From NCBI GenBank assembly GCA_964511625.1, contig CAZEJG010000008.1, positions 83,431 through 147,430 on the forward strand: a stretch of 64,000 nucleotides of DNA. Direction: 5' to 3'. The notes beneath the pieces were generated by a model. It had not been told where the DNA came from. It saw only the letters and a program-made list of their open reading frames with translations, and ran no database searches. How positions within the stretch are numbered: the stretch's first letter is position 1; every line of letters begins with the position of its first letter. This DNA comes from Pseudohoeflea sp964511625 (GTDB lineage Bacteria > Pseudomonadota > Alphaproteobacteria > Rhizobiales > Rhizobiaceae). The position numbers and the translations under genes were made by a program. Of this stretch, positions 8,575 through 17,527 are shown one piece after another.

Positions 8575-9612
8575 TCAGGAGGTCTTGCCCGACGTCCGGC
8601 GACGCCTGTGTTTCTCGATGGCCTGCCTGACGATGGCCGCCGCGGTCTGCGGCTGATCGAAATCGAGCCGCACTTCCAGCACTTCGGTCCGCTCGGCCAA
8701 TTCATGGCCACGGCCGTGCCCGCCCTGCAGGCGCACCAGATCCTTGGCCGTGGTGACGAGCGTCAGGCCGTAGAGGTCGGCCTCGTCGATCATCTCGCCG
8801 ATCTCGTCGTCGGCGAAGCTGTGGTGGTCGGGAAACCCTTTCGCATGGGCCACGCGGATGTCTGCGTCTTCGAGCGTTTCGAAAAACTTGTCCGGATCTC
8901 CGATCGCGGCGAAGGCCAGGCAGTTCTTGCCGCGCAACCGTTCCGGCGCCAGGGGAACCAGATGGGCCGTGTGGACGGGCTTGGCCGCACGCGCGGCGAG
9001 ACGAATGATGCCGTCGGCGGCAGTCCCCTCTCCCACGACGAGCAGCGAATCGGCATGCCGCAACTGGTCGACGATCGGGGCACGGACCGGGCCGGCCGGA
9101 AAGACGCGGCCGTTGCCCACTCCCTTGCGGGCGTCGATGACCATCACGGCGTGATCGAAGACCAGTCGCGCGCTCTGGAACCCGTCGTCCATGATGATGA
9201 TGTCCGCGCCCTCGGCGACCAGAAGCTCCGCGCCTGCGGGCCTGTCCGGCGACGCGACAGTGAGCGCTCGGCGGGCAAGGAGCATCGGTTCGTCACCGAC
9301 GAAACGCGCAGAATGATGATGCGTGTCGACCACTGTCGGATGGCGCACGTTGCCGCCGTAGCCGCGCGTGAGAAAGCCGGGCGTGAGGCCCTGGGCCTCG
9401 ACCGCATCGGCGAGCGCGAGAGCGGTCGGGGTCTTGCCGGAACCGCCGACGGTGAAATTGCCGACGCAGATGACGGGAACCGAAGCGGACTTGCGGCGAC
9501 GCTTGTCCATGATACGGCGAGCGACGCGCCCGTAGACCCATCCGGCGGGAGACAGGAGCACCGATTGCAGGCCGGGCTTTTCCCACCAGAATGGCGGCGC
9601 CTCGCTCACCAT
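8575..9612 (-). CDS. lpxK: Tetraacyldisaccharide 4'-kinase (LpxK)
   Basis: 345 residues. LpxK phosphorylates the 4' position of the lipid A precursor disaccharide-1-phosphate at the inner membrane. The N-terminus has the amphipathic/membrane region ending GWVYGRVARRIM, followed by the P-loop VGNFTVGGSGKTPTALAL and LTRGYGG. IMDDGFQSARLVFDHAVMVIDA carries the DDG acidic pair. The ATG overlaps the waaA stop by seven bases, so the two genes are translationally coupled. The genes that supply (acyltransferase) and extend (WaaA) lipid A are directly upstream. Confidence 0.96.
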   Translation of the reverse strand: MVSEAPPFWWEKPGLQSVLLSPAGWVYGRVARRIMDKRRRKSASVPVICVGNFTVGGSGKTPTALALADAVEAQGLTPGFLTRGYGGNVRHPTVVDTHHHSARFVGDEPMLLARRALTVASPDRPAGAELLVAEGADIIIMDDGFQSARLVFDHAVMVIDARKGVGNGRVFPAGPVRAPIVDQLRHADSLLVVGEGTAADGIIRLAARAAKPVHTAHLVPLAPERLRGKNCLAFAAIGDPDKFFETLEDADIRVAHAKGFPDHHSFADDEIGEMIDEADLYGLTLVTTAKDLVRLQGGHGRGHELAERTEVLEVRLDFDQPQTAAAIVRQAIEKHRRRRTSGKTS

Positions 9613-10952
9613 GAGCGCCTCCGTCCGCCGCTTACCTCGCTACCACTATCGGTCGTCTGCAGCCGGGCCTTGACGGTCAGCGGGTTGAGATAGGGTTCGA
9701 GCGCCCTCACAGTAGTCTGAAGGCCTCCCCGGAGATCGCGAATGGTCTTTTCGCCGCCGGCCGCCATGGCGGCGCGCGCCTTGGGATTGTTGAAGAGGAA
9801 ATTGACGCCCTTGGTGAGCATCGCACCGTCGCGCACGAAACGGCCGCCGCCGTTCTTGAGCAGCTTGGCATAGACGTCGCGGAAGTTGTTCACCTGGCTG
9901 CCCGACAGGACAGCACAGCCGAGCATTGCCGGTTCGAGCGGGTTCTGTCCGCCGCCGACCTTGAGCGACCGACCGACGAAAACGATCGGCGCGAGATTGA
10001 GATAGAGCCCCATCTCCCCGATCGTGTCACCCAAATAGATGTCGACGCCGGGTTCGATCTCCTCGCCGCGCGACCGGCGGGCCACCACCAGTCCCCGCGC
10101 CTTCAGCATCGCCTCGACCGCATCGCCACGCTCCGGATGGCGCGGCACGATGAGGGTGAGCTGGCCGTGAGTACCCTTCAGCGCCTGGTGCACGTCCGCA
10201 GCAATTTCCTCTTCGCCCTCGAAGGTCGAGGTCGCGGCCCAGACCCGCCGGTCGCCGATCTGCTGCCGCAACCGCTCCAGCTCCTTCGCATCACAGGGCG
10301 GAGCATGGGTATCGACCTTGAGATTGCCGGAAACCGCCACCTGATGAACGCCGAGGGTCGAGAAGCGCTCGGCATCCACATCGGACTGGGCGATGACCAG
10401 CGACAGGTTCTCGAAAAGCGCATCGGCGAGGTTTGGGCGGTTTTTCCAGCGCTGGAAGGACCGGTCGGACAGCCGGCCGTTGACGAGGATCTGCGGTGTC
10501 CGTCGCGCACCCAGCTCGAGAATGGTCATCGGCCAGATTTCGGATTCGGCGATGATGGCGAGATCCGGCTGCCAGTGGTCAAGGAAACGGGAGACCGGCG
10601 TCTTGATGTCGAGCGGCACGTATTGATGGATGACGGAGCTGTCGAGCCGTTCCTTTGCGATCGTCGCCGAGGTCACGGTACCCGTCGTCAGGACGACGTT
10701 GACCGAACGGCGCCGGACTTCGCGGATCAGAGGGATAACTGCCCCGGTCTCGCCGACACTGGCTGCGTGAAACCAGACCAGCGGCCCCTCGGGCCGGGGA
10801 ATATCCGTGCGGCCGTAGCGCTCGCGGCGGCGAGTGGAGTCTTCCTTGCCGCGGGCGGCGCGAAAGGCCAGGTAGGGCCACAGAAGCGGAAACAGGATCG
10901 CACCGATCCAGCGGTAGGTGAACAGCGTCGCGCGTGCCCAGCCACTGCTCAC
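9606..10952 (-). CDS. waaA: 3-deoxy-D-manno-octulosonic acid transferase (Kdo transferase)
   Basis: 448 residues. WaaA transfers Kdo from CMP-Kdo to lipid IVA on the cytoplasmic face of the inner membrane. It has an N-terminal membrane anchor (LFTYRWIGAILFPLLWPYLAF), VWFHAASVGETGAVIPLI with the catalytic Glu region, and AIIAESEIWPMTI. The C-terminal half is GT-B type with FVGRSLKVGGGQNPLEPAMLGCAVL. The start is a GTG at 10952 that shares GTGA with the stop of the upstream acyltransferase gene. The longer in-frame extension upstream of it is antisense/overlapping sequence and is not family-like. Confidence 0.95.
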   Translation of the reverse strand: MSSGWARATLFTYRWIGAILFPLLWPYLAFRAARGKEDSTRRRERYGRTDIPRPEGPLVWFHAASVGETGAVIPLIREVRRRSVNVVLTTGTVTSATIAKERLDSSVIHQYVPLDIKTPVSRFLDHWQPDLAIIAESEIWPMTILELGARRTPQILVNGRLSDRSFQRWKNRPNLADALFENLSLVIAQSDVDAERFSTLGVHQVAVSGNLKVDTHAPPCDAKELERLRQQIGDRRVWAATSTFEGEEEIAADVHQALKGTHGQLTLIVPRHPERGDAVEAMLKARGLVVARRSRGEEIEPGVDIYLGDTIGEMGLYLNLAPIVFVGRSLKVGGGQNPLEPAMLGCAVLSGSQVNNFRDVYAKLLKNGGGRFVRDGAMLTKGVNFLFNNPKARAAMAAGGEKTIRDLRGGLQTTVRALEPYLNPLTVKARLQTTDSGSEVSGGRRRSW

Positions 10953-11647
10953 GATCCGCCCTCCACGGCCTGATAGGCCTCGCGCGTCACGCGATCTAGC
11001 TCTTCGGTGACCCTGAGCCGCATGGCAGGTTCGTCCTCGCGCGAGCGCACATAGATCGGTTCTCCGAGCTTGAGACAGCGCCTGCCGAAGGGCAAATTTA
11101 TAGTGGTGAGGTCCCAGGATTTCTTGATGACATGGTAGCGGCTGGTGGCCACGGCGACGGGCACGATCGGCCTGCCGGAAATACGCGCCACGCGCACGAT
11201 GCCCTCGCCCGCCTTGCGCGGCTCGCCCTTGGAGATGTCGGCGACCATGACCACGCTCGCGCCCTGTCGCAGGGTTTCGCAAATCGCCTTGGTCGCGCTG
11301 ATCGCGCCCTTCTTGGCCGCTGCGCGCGGATCGCGACCGCCCGAACCGCGGATCACGCCATGGCCGATACGTTCGATGACGCGGGCGTTGATTTCCGCGT
11401 CGGCACTGCGGGAGACGAGCGACTTGAGCGGCAGTTCACGCGGTGCGGCATAGGGAGAGAGCAATTGCTGACCGTGCCAGAGCGCATAGATGACCGGAAA
11501 GTGACCGTCCAGACGCTCCAGCGCATCGTCGCTCTCGTCGACCTCGGAATTGGTATTCCAGGTAAAACGCAACCAACTCTCGAGAACAGCGGAAGCCGCA
11601 TTCTGAAAGCCGTCGGAGCGCAGGAGTGTTTTACCGAGCTGACGCAT
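10949..11647 (-). CDS. DUF374 lysophospholipid-acyltransferase-family protein
   Basis: 232 residues, a member of the DUF374 branch of the LPLAT acyltransferases. ALWHGQQLLSPYA carries the His of the HX4D-like active-site region, and VSRSADAEINARVIERIGHGVIRGSG and MVADISKGEPRKAGEGIVRVARISGRPIVPVAVATSRYHVIKK carry the glycerolipid-acyltransferase blocks. It sits immediately before waaA with a GTGA overlap, so it probably acts on lipid A or its precursor. The exact substrate of DUF374 proteins is not established as far as I know. Confidence 0.88.
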   Translation of the reverse strand: MRQLGKTLLRSDGFQNAASAVLESWLRFTWNTNSEVDESDDALERLDGHFPVIYALWHGQQLLSPYAAPRELPLKSLVSRSADAEINARVIERIGHGVIRGSGGRDPRAAAKKGAISATKAICETLRQGASVVMVADISKGEPRKAGEGIVRVARISGRPIVPVAVATSRYHVIKKSWDLTTINLPFGRRCLKLGEPIYVRSREDEPAMRLRVTEELDRVTREAYQAVEGGS

Positions 11648-11725
11648 GACGCCGTACTTGCCGGTTTTTGATCGGGCTCACAAGCAATTCCGCATAAAAC
11701 GCCCGACCGTCCCCAGCCGATACTC

Positions 11726-11974
11726 TCAATCGCCGGACTTCTCTGTGACGCCGGGGTCGAGAAGGCGGTGCATGTGCACGATGAAGTAGCGCATATGGGC
11801 GTTGTCCACGGTCATCTGGGCTTTCGCCTTCCATGCCTGGTGGGCCGCCGCGTAGTTGGGAAAAATGCCGACGATGTCGAGTGCATCGAGATCGCGGAAT
11901 TCCGTCTGGGTGAGGTTTTTCAGTTCGCCGCCGAACACGAGATGGAGCAATTGCTTGGAATCGGCTTCAGCCAT
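11726..11974 (-). CDS. DUF4170 family protein
   Basis: 82 residues beginning MAEADSKQLLHLVFGGELKNLTQ. The pattern matches DUF4170, a short alphaproteobacterial family of unknown function that commonly sits in this lipid A block. It contains FPNYAAAHQAWKAKAQMTVDNAHMRYFIVHMHRLLDP, which looks like a small single-domain alpha/beta protein. The ATG at 11974 has a GGGAG Shine-Dalgarno sequence; longer starts lack one. It lies 78 bases upstream of the DUF374 gene on the same strand and is probably co-transcribed with it. Confidence 0.85.
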   Translation of the reverse strand: MAEADSKQLLHLVFGGELKNLTQTEFRDLDALDIVGIFPNYAAAHQAWKAKAQMTVDNAHMRYFIVHMHRLLDPGVTEKSGD

Positions 11975-12062
11975 CTGATTTTCTCCCGGTTTCTTGGGGG
12001 ATGCTGGCGGCGGTTTGCGGGAAATTGTCCGAAAGGTCAATGCCCCAAGTCACTGCCCCAAG

Positions 12063-12866
12063 TTACTGCCCTTGGACCGTCGGGAAACAGCGCCGGAGCG
12101 GTCCGATGTCCTCGCGGGAAGCCGCCATGAGAAATCCGTGCGAGGGATCGGGCCGGTTGAAGGCGACCCGTTCGCCGTTCTCGTCGACCAGACAGTGGCC
12201 CGTCTCAGTCAAAAGCACGTCTGCGGCGGCCAGATCCCATTCGTTCGACCGGGGACGAACCAGCACGCCGCCGAGATCGCCGGACGCGACACGGGCGAGG
12301 CGCAGGGCAAGCGAGGGGCCGCCGGGCGCACGTTCGATAAGGAAGCCCGGGTCCGTGATCGACTTGTTGGCCAGCATGTCGGGCATGGAGAGGCGCAGCG
12401 GACGCACCACCGGCCGGTCAGAGGCCACGCTCAGAAGTTCGCTGTTGAGATAGGCCCCGTTTCCGCGTGAAGCCCACCACAGATCGCCGCGCGCGGGCGA
12501 AGCGAGCACGCCGGCGACGGCCACGCCGTTTTCTGCGATGGCGACACTCACGCACCAGTCCACCTTACCGCCGATGAAGCCGCGGGTGCCGTCTATGGGA
12601 TCGACGATGAACACGCGCTCCCGATCGAGCCGGGACGGATCATCAAGCGTTTCCTCCGACAACCAGCCGTAATCGGGACGAGCCGAAAGAAGGCGCTCGC
12701 GCAGATAGCGGTCGGAGGCCATGTCGGCCTCGCTGACCGGCGACCGCTCCGCCCCCTTGTACCAGGTCTCGGGCGAACGTCCGAAATAGGAATGGGCAAT
12801 GGCGCCCGCCTCGCGAGTGGCGTCGATCAGAAGCTCGAGATCCTCGGCAAGCCGGCTGGACGTCAT
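12063..12866 (-). CDS. cysQ: 3'(2'),5'-bisphosphate nucleotidase / inositol monophosphatase family
   Basis: 267 residues of the Mg-dependent, Li-sensitive phosphatase superfamily. The metal-site motifs are present: WLSEETLDD, DPIDGTRGFIGG and, near the C-terminus, WDLAAADVLLTETG. CysQ hydrolyses 3'-phosphoadenosine 5'-phosphate, a sulfate-activation by-product. An inositol monophosphatase role cannot be excluded from sequence, but the WLSEET and GTRGF blocks favour CysQ. It begins 13 bases after pmbA and precedes the DUF4170 gene, so it belongs to the same minus-strand operon. Confidence 0.85.
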   Translation of the reverse strand: MTSSRLAEDLELLIDATREAGAIAHSYFGRSPETWYKGAERSPVSEADMASDRYLRERLLSARPDYGWLSEETLDDPSRLDRERVFIVDPIDGTRGFIGGKVDWCVSVAIAENGVAVAGVLASPARGDLWWASRGNGAYLNSELLSVASDRPVVRPLRLSMPDMLANKSITDPGFLIERAPGGPSLALRLARVASGDLGGVLVRPRSNEWDLAAADVLLTETGHCLVDENGERVAFNRPDPSHGFLMAASREDIGPLRRCFPTVQGQ

Positions 12867-12879
12867 CGGCGATACCCGC

Positions 12880-14217
12880 TCATTCGCCGGCCAGGGTCAT
12901 GCCCTCGACCGCGATCGTCGGCGCGGCAATCGAATATTTCGGATCGATGTCGTCGGCGAGGATCATGCGCTGGAACATGTCCTTGAGGTTCGAGGCGATG
13001 GTGATTTCGGAGACCGGGTAAGCGAGTTCGCCATTTTCGATCCAGAAACCCGACGCGCCGCGGCTGTATTCGCCAGTCAGCATGTTGACGCCGTGGCCAA
13101 TGAGCTCGGTCACGTAGAGCCCGGTTCCGATCGAGCGGATCAGGTCCTCAGGGCTCGTCTGGCCTGGATCGACGATGACGTTAGTCGCCGAGGGCGAGGT
13201 CGAATTGCCACCCCGCGTGGCGCGGCCATTGGTGACGAGCCCCAGTTCCTTCGCCGTCGGAGACGCCAGATACCACTGCTTGAGAACACCGTTTTCGACC
13301 ATCAGCAGCGGACCCGTGGAGACGCCTTCGCCGTCGAAGGGCCGCGAGCCGGGACGCCGCGGCAGATGCGGGTTGTCGTTGATGGTGAGGCCAGAGATCG
13401 CGACCTGCTGGCCCATCCTGTCACGCAGAAAGCTCGTCTTTCGGGCGACCGAGGCGCCATTGATGGCACCGACGAGATGACCGACCAGGCCCCTTGCGAC
13501 GCGCGGATCGAAGACCACCGTCATGCCCGAGCCGGTGGGCACGCGACGAGGATTGACCCTTTTCACGGCCCTTTCTCCGGCCTTGCGGCCGATCGTTGCG
13601 GGCTCGTCGAGATCGGCGAAGAAGACGCGGCTGTCGAAATCGTAGTCGCGTTCCATCCTGGTGCCCTCGCCGGCCACGACCGAGACGGAGCGCGAGAAGC
13701 CGGAACGCTGGTAAGACCCGGAAAAGCCGTGGGAGGTGGCGAGCACCAGGCCGACCATGCCGGCGGATGCGCCCGCACCGACCGAAGCCGAGATACCCGG
13801 AACCCCGAGGGCCACGGATTCCATTTCCATCGCCGCTTTAGTCAGCGCCTCGGACCCAGGCTCGGTGGAATCGTAAAGATCGAGATCCGGCCAGTCCTTT
13901 GCGAGCAGGGAATCATCGGCGAGGCAGGCGAACTCGTCCTCGGGGGAGACGCGCGCCATGGCGACGGCCCGTTCGGCCAGCGATTTCTCGTCCATTCCGT
14001 GCCCGGCCGAAACGCTGCCGACACGCTGGCCGACGAAGACGCGAAGGCTGAACTCGTCAGCCTCGGACGCCGAAGTATTGTCGATTTTTCCGTTGCGCAC
14101 GGAAACCGAACCCGATCGCTGGCGGGCGACGACGGCATCGGCCTTGTCGGCGCCGGCCTTGAGTGCGAGGTCGATGAGTTTTTCCGCCCGTTCAAGCAGA
14201 TCCAGGGATCGGGTCAA
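12880..14217 (-). CDS. pmbA: TldD/PmbA family metalloprotease-like protein (PmbA/TldE)
   Basis: 445 residues. PmbA (TldE) pairs with TldD to cleave peptides, for example in microcin maturation and CcdA antitoxin turnover. Family features are the N-terminal LLERAEKLIDLALKAGADKADAVV, SVSVRNGKIDNTSASEADEFSLRVFVG, and the C-terminal STGPLLMVENGVLKQWYLAS and GHGVNMLTGEYSRGASGFWIENGELAYPVSEITIASNLKDMF blocks. The HExxxH site of TldD is absent, as usual for PmbA. No tldD lies in the window. The start is a TTG at 14217, the only plausible in-frame start near the conserved N-terminus, with a weak GGA upstream. Confidence 0.9.
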   Translation of the reverse strand: MTRSLDLLERAEKLIDLALKAGADKADAVVARQRSGSVSVRNGKIDNTSASEADEFSLRVFVGQRVGSVSAGHGMDEKSLAERAVAMARVSPEDEFACLADDSLLAKDWPDLDLYDSTEPGSEALTKAAMEMESVALGVPGISASVGAGASAGMVGLVLATSHGFSGSYQRSGFSRSVSVVAGEGTRMERDYDFDSRVFFADLDEPATIGRKAGERAVKRVNPRRVPTGSGMTVVFDPRVARGLVGHLVGAINGASVARKTSFLRDRMGQQVAISGLTINDNPHLPRRPGSRPFDGEGVSTGPLLMVENGVLKQWYLASPTAKELGLVTNGRATRGGNSTSPSATNVIVDPGQTSPEDLIRSIGTGLYVTELIGHGVNMLTGEYSRGASGFWIENGELAYPVSEITIASNLKDMFQRMILADDIDPKYSIAAPTIAVEGMTLAGE

Positions 14218-14321
14218 TTCAGTGTTCCATTTGGTTTTTTGTCATGCCTTCATGTATTGTCCAAGCTGCCCTGCATCAAGTGCGCGGGCATCGTGCCCGC
14301 TCAACTCGATGGTGTTCCCGA

Positions 14322-16169
14322 ATGGCCGCAGCCGGATCCGAAATGTACCTCGAAGGGCTCATCCTTCTGGGCGGCGCCCTCGTGGCGGCCCCGATCTTCA
14401 AGCGGATCGGTCTGGGCACCGTGTTGGGCTATCTCGCCGCCGGCATCGTCATCGGGCCGATCCTGCGGTTCATCACCGACGGCGAGGAGATCCTGCACTT
14501 CGCCGAACTCGGCGTGGTAATGCTGCTCTTCCTGATCGGGCTCGAACTGAAACCGAAACGGCTGTGGAAGATGCGGCGCGACATTTTCGGCATGGGGAGC
14601 GCGCAGGTCATGCTGACCGGCGCGGCGCTCTCGGTTCTGGCCTACTACCTCGCGGCACAATCATTCGGCGCCTCGATCATCATCGGTTTCGGTCTGGCCC
14701 TTTCATCGACGGCCTTCGCCCTGCAATTGCTCGGCGAGAACGGCGACCTGAACACCGCCTACGGCCAGAAATCCTTCTCGATCCTGCTGTTTCAGGACAT
14801 CGCGATCGTGCCGCTTCTGGCGCTCATTCCCATTCTCGCACCGTTCCAGAGCGGCGCGGAAGGAACGCCGCTGATGGATGCCGCCATTGCGGTCGCGGCC
14901 ATTGCCACACTGCTTCTCGCCGGGAAATACCTCCTCAATCCGCTTTTCTCGCTGATCGCCAGCACCGGCGCGCACGAAGCCATGATCGCGGCCGCACTCT
15001 TCGTGGTGCTGGGGGCCGCCACGATGATCGGCCTTGCAGGCATGTCGATGGCGCTCGGAGCTTTTCTTGCCGGCGTCATGCTGGCGGAATCGACCTATCG
15101 GCACGAACTCGAAGCCGATATCGAACCGTTCCGCGGCATCCTCCTGGGGTTGTTCTTCATGGCCGTGGGGCTGTCGCTCGATCTCGGTGTGCTCATCGAC
15201 AATCTCGGCCTGATCCTTCTCTGCGTGCCGTTCGTCCTTCTGGTGAAGGCGATGCTCTTCTACGGTCTCACCCGGGTGTTCGGCAGCACGCACAACGATT
15301 CCATCCGCATTGCCGCGCTGCTGCCGCAAGGCGGGGAATTCGGCTTCGTGCTGTTCAGCGCCGCGGTAGCCGCCGGTATCTTTCCCCAGGCGATCGCCTC
15401 CATCCTCGTCGCCATCGTCACGCTCTCCATGGCGGTGACGCCAATTCTCTCGGCGCTCTCCAAGCGGCTGATGAAGGAGGCGCCCGACGAGGAGATGGAC
15501 GAGGATTTCGAGGGTGCCGGCGCCGACGTGCTGATTATCGGATTTTCTCGCTTTGCCCAGATCGCCGCTCAGGTGCTGATGGCGGGAGGAACGGACGTGA
15601 CGATCCTGGACCATTCAGCCGAAAGAATCCGCGCGGCGGGACGATTCGGCTTCCGCATCTATTTCGGCGACGGAACCCGCAAGGAGGTGCTTCACGCCGC
15701 GGGCATCCAGCGCGCCAAGATCGTGGCGGTCACCACCCAGAAGAAGGAGATCACCGACCAGGTGGTCGATCTCATCCAGAACGAGTTCCCCGACGTCAAA
15801 CTCTATGTGCGCGCGTATGATAGGGCGCATACACTCTCCTTGCGCTCGCGCGGCGTGTCCTACGAGATCCGCGAAACACTTGAATCCGGGCTCGTGTTCG
15901 GGCGCAAGACGCTCGAAGCGCTCGGGTCTTCGGAATCCTGGGCGATCGAGGTCGAAGACATGATCCGCAAACTCGACGAGGAGCGGTTGGCGCTGCAGGC
16001 CGCGGAGGGCATTTATGCCGGGGCGGAGAAGATCCTCACAAGGCCGGTCGTGCCGGAACCGCTGATCAAGCCGAAACCGAAGAAGGAGCGGCCGGAGACA
16101 CCGAAGGGAGAAGGCCCCGCGCAGCAGAAGCAGAAGGGATCCCACGAAGAGCTTTCAGGCCAGGCGTGA
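14322..16169 (+). CDS. CPA2-family monovalent cation:proton antiporter (KefB/KefC type) with TrkA-N domain
   Basis: 615 residues from the ATG at 14322; a later ATG at 14343 is also possible. About 380 residues form the transmembrane exchanger, with GLGTVLGYLAAGIVIGP and ELGVVMLLFLIGLELKPKRLW, the standard CPA2 N-terminal blocks. A TrkA-N (RCK) nucleotide-binding domain runs from about 400 to 520 (VLIIGFSRFAQIAAQVLMAGGTDVTILDHSAERI). A charged tail rich in Lys, Pro and Glu (PKPKKERPETPKGEGPAQQKQKG) ends the protein. It is expected to exchange K+ or Na+ for protons in the inner membrane, gated by ligands of the RCK domain. It is divergent from pmbA. Confidence 0.92.
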   Translation: MAAAGSEMYLEGLILLGGALVAAPIFKRIGLGTVLGYLAAGIVIGPILRFITDGEEILHFAELGVVMLLFLIGLELKPKRLWKMRRDIFGMGSAQVMLTGAALSVLAYYLAAQSFGASIIIGFGLALSSTAFALQLLGENGDLNTAYGQKSFSILLFQDIAIVPLLALIPILAPFQSGAEGTPLMDAAIAVAAIATLLLAGKYLLNPLFSLIASTGAHEAMIAAALFVVLGAATMIGLAGMSMALGAFLAGVMLAESTYRHELEADIEPFRGILLGLFFMAVGLSLDLGVLIDNLGLILLCVPFVLLVKAMLFYGLTRVFGSTHNDSIRIAALLPQGGEFGFVLFSAAVAAGIFPQAIASILVAIVTLSMAVTPILSALSKRLMKEAPDEEMDEDFEGAGADVLIIGFSRFAQIAAQVLMAGGTDVTILDHSAERIRAAGRFGFRIYFGDGTRKEVLHAAGIQRAKIVAVTTQKKEITDQVVDLIQNEFPDVKLYVRAYDRAHTLSLRSRGVSYEIRETLESGLVFGRKTLEALGSSESWAIEVEDMIRKLDEERLALQAAEGIYAGAEKILTRPVVPEPLIKPKPKKERPETPKGEGPAQQKQKGSHEELSGQA

Positions 16170-16179
16170 CAGGATCAAC

Positions 16180-16611
16180 ATGACAGGACAGACCATGACC
16201 CCGTTTCATCTCGCATTTCCGGTGAGAGACATCGAGGAAGCGCGCAGCTTCTACAGCGACGTCCTCGGCTGCAAAATCGGCCGCAGCGCTGAAACCTGGG
16301 TGGATTTCGACCTGTTCGGCCATCAGATGTCGGCGCATTGCAGGCCGTCGGCTCAGGACAGTACCGGCTCGGGCACCGTCGACGGACATTCCGTTCCAAT
16401 CCCTCATTTCGGGGTCGTGCTGATGATGGAGGACTGGAAGGCGCTCGCCGCGCGGCTCGAGGCGCGAGACGACATCGACTGGGTGATGAAGCCCAACTTG
16501 CGTTTCGAAGGCAAGCCAGGCGAACAGGCGACGCTGTTCATCCGCGACCCGTCCGGCAACGCGCTCGAATTCAAGGGATTTGCCGATCTCGGACAGGTCT
16601 TCGCGAGCTAG
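16180..16611 (+). CDS. VOC-family (glyoxalase/bleomycin-resistance fold) protein
   Basis: 143 residues with the paired beta-alpha-beta-beta-beta modules of the vicinal oxygen chelate fold: PFHLAFPVRDIEEARSFYSDVLGCKIG in the first half and GVVLMMEDWKALAARLEAR then LFIRDPSGNALEFKGFAD in the second. His in FHLAFPV and Glu in LEFKGF are in the usual metal-ligand positions. It looks like a dioxygenase or isomerase-type enzyme; the substrate is unknown. It starts ten bases after the antiporter stop, and its stop overlaps that of the convergent patatin gene. Confidence 0.85.
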   Translation: MTGQTMTPFHLAFPVRDIEEARSFYSDVLGCKIGRSAETWVDFDLFGHQMSAHCRPSAQDSTGSGTVDGHSVPIPHFGVVLMMEDWKALAARLEARDDIDWVMKPNLRFEGKPGEQATLFIRDPSGNALEFKGFADLGQVFAS

Positions 16612-17504
16612 ACCTTGGCACGAAAGGCGAAGGCGGCCTCGAGGTCGCGCTTGAGCTGATCGCCGATCCCCTTGGAGGCCTCGAGGATCTCGCGGGCCTT
16701 GAGGAAATCGAGAACGCGGTACTGGTGGACTTCCGGCCTCAGAAAGATGTCGGGAGGAGCTGCCTTGCGGCGCATCTCGATGATCGACTGCATCATCAGC
16801 TGGCTCGCGCCGAACATCAGGTCGATGGTGGTCAGCTTCTCGCCCGGAACGCCGCTCGGCAGTCCGACGACGTCGATACCGACGACGATATCGGCCATAC
16901 CGGCGAGATGGTCGAAGGGCACCGGGTTGTAGATGCCGCCGTCGACATAGATGCGACCGTCACGCTCGACCGGGCGGAAGACGGCCGGAATGGCGGCGGA
17001 GGCCGCGATGGCGTTCCTCAGATCGCCGGTTTCGCAGATCTTCTCGCAATGGTCGAAATAGTCGGTGATCACGATCTTTGTCGGGATCTGCAGTTCCTCG
17101 AAGGTTTTCGGAACGCCTTCGGGCAGGAAGGCGCCGACGATGCGCTCGGCATTGAACTGGCCGAAGCGCCAGCCGTTCTCGATCGCCTCGCGCATGGTTT
17201 CGGGCCGGGCACTCCACATGCGGGCAAGCGCCTTGGTCGGTTTACCGATGGTGCTGAGCGCATGCTCGCGGATGTCTGCTCCCGCCATCCCCGCGGCCAT
17301 GCCCGCGCCCATCATCGCGCCGATCGACGAGCCGGCGATCGCCACCGGGCGGATGCCGAGGTCATCGAGCGCCTCGATGACGTGGATATGGGCAAGCCCT
17401 CGCGCGCCGCCTCCGCCGAAGGCGATGGCGACGGTCGGATCACCGCTCGTCGTTTTAACGGCAGCAAGGGAAGAAGGGCTTGCGAGGTCTTCGGCAATGC
17501 TCAT
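16608..17504 (-). CDS. Patatin-like phospholipase family protein
   Basis: 298 residues with the patatin catalytic layout: oxyanion loop AFGGGGARGLAHIHVIEAL, nucleophile elbow IAGSSIGAMMGAG (GxSxG), and the catalytic Asp in YVDGGIYNPVPFDHL (DGG). This is the soluble bacterial RssA/YlbK-like type of Ser-Asp dyad lipase. No signal peptide is seen. The ATG at 17504 has a CGGAG upstream. Its stop codon overlaps the stop of the VOC gene (CTAG shared on both strands). The physiological lipid substrate is unknown. Confidence 0.9.
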   Translation of the reverse strand: MSIAEDLASPSSLAAVKTTSGDPTVAIAFGGGGARGLAHIHVIEALDDLGIRPVAIAGSSIGAMMGAGMAAGMAGADIREHALSTIGKPTKALARMWSARPETMREAIENGWRFGQFNAERIVGAFLPEGVPKTFEELQIPTKIVITDYFDHCEKICETGDLRNAIAASAAIPAVFRPVERDGRIYVDGGIYNPVPFDHLAGMADIVVGIDVVGLPSGVPGEKLTTIDLMFGASQLMMQSIIEMRRKAAPPDIFLRPEVHQYRVLDFLKAREILEASKGIGDQLKRDLEAAFAFRAKV

Positions 17505-17527
17505 GGAGAACTCCGGTAAGTACCGCT

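Noticed and set aside
9606..11282. A longer waaA reading that starts 110 codons upstream
   Set aside because: The extra codons lie in the DUF374 gene in another frame; the GTG at 10952 overlaps its stop as GTGA and begins the family N-terminus.
12799..14520. A 573-codon plus-strand open frame antisense to cysQ end and pmbA
   Set aside because: It mirrors pmbA, has low-complexity composition and ends inside the antiporter gene in another frame.
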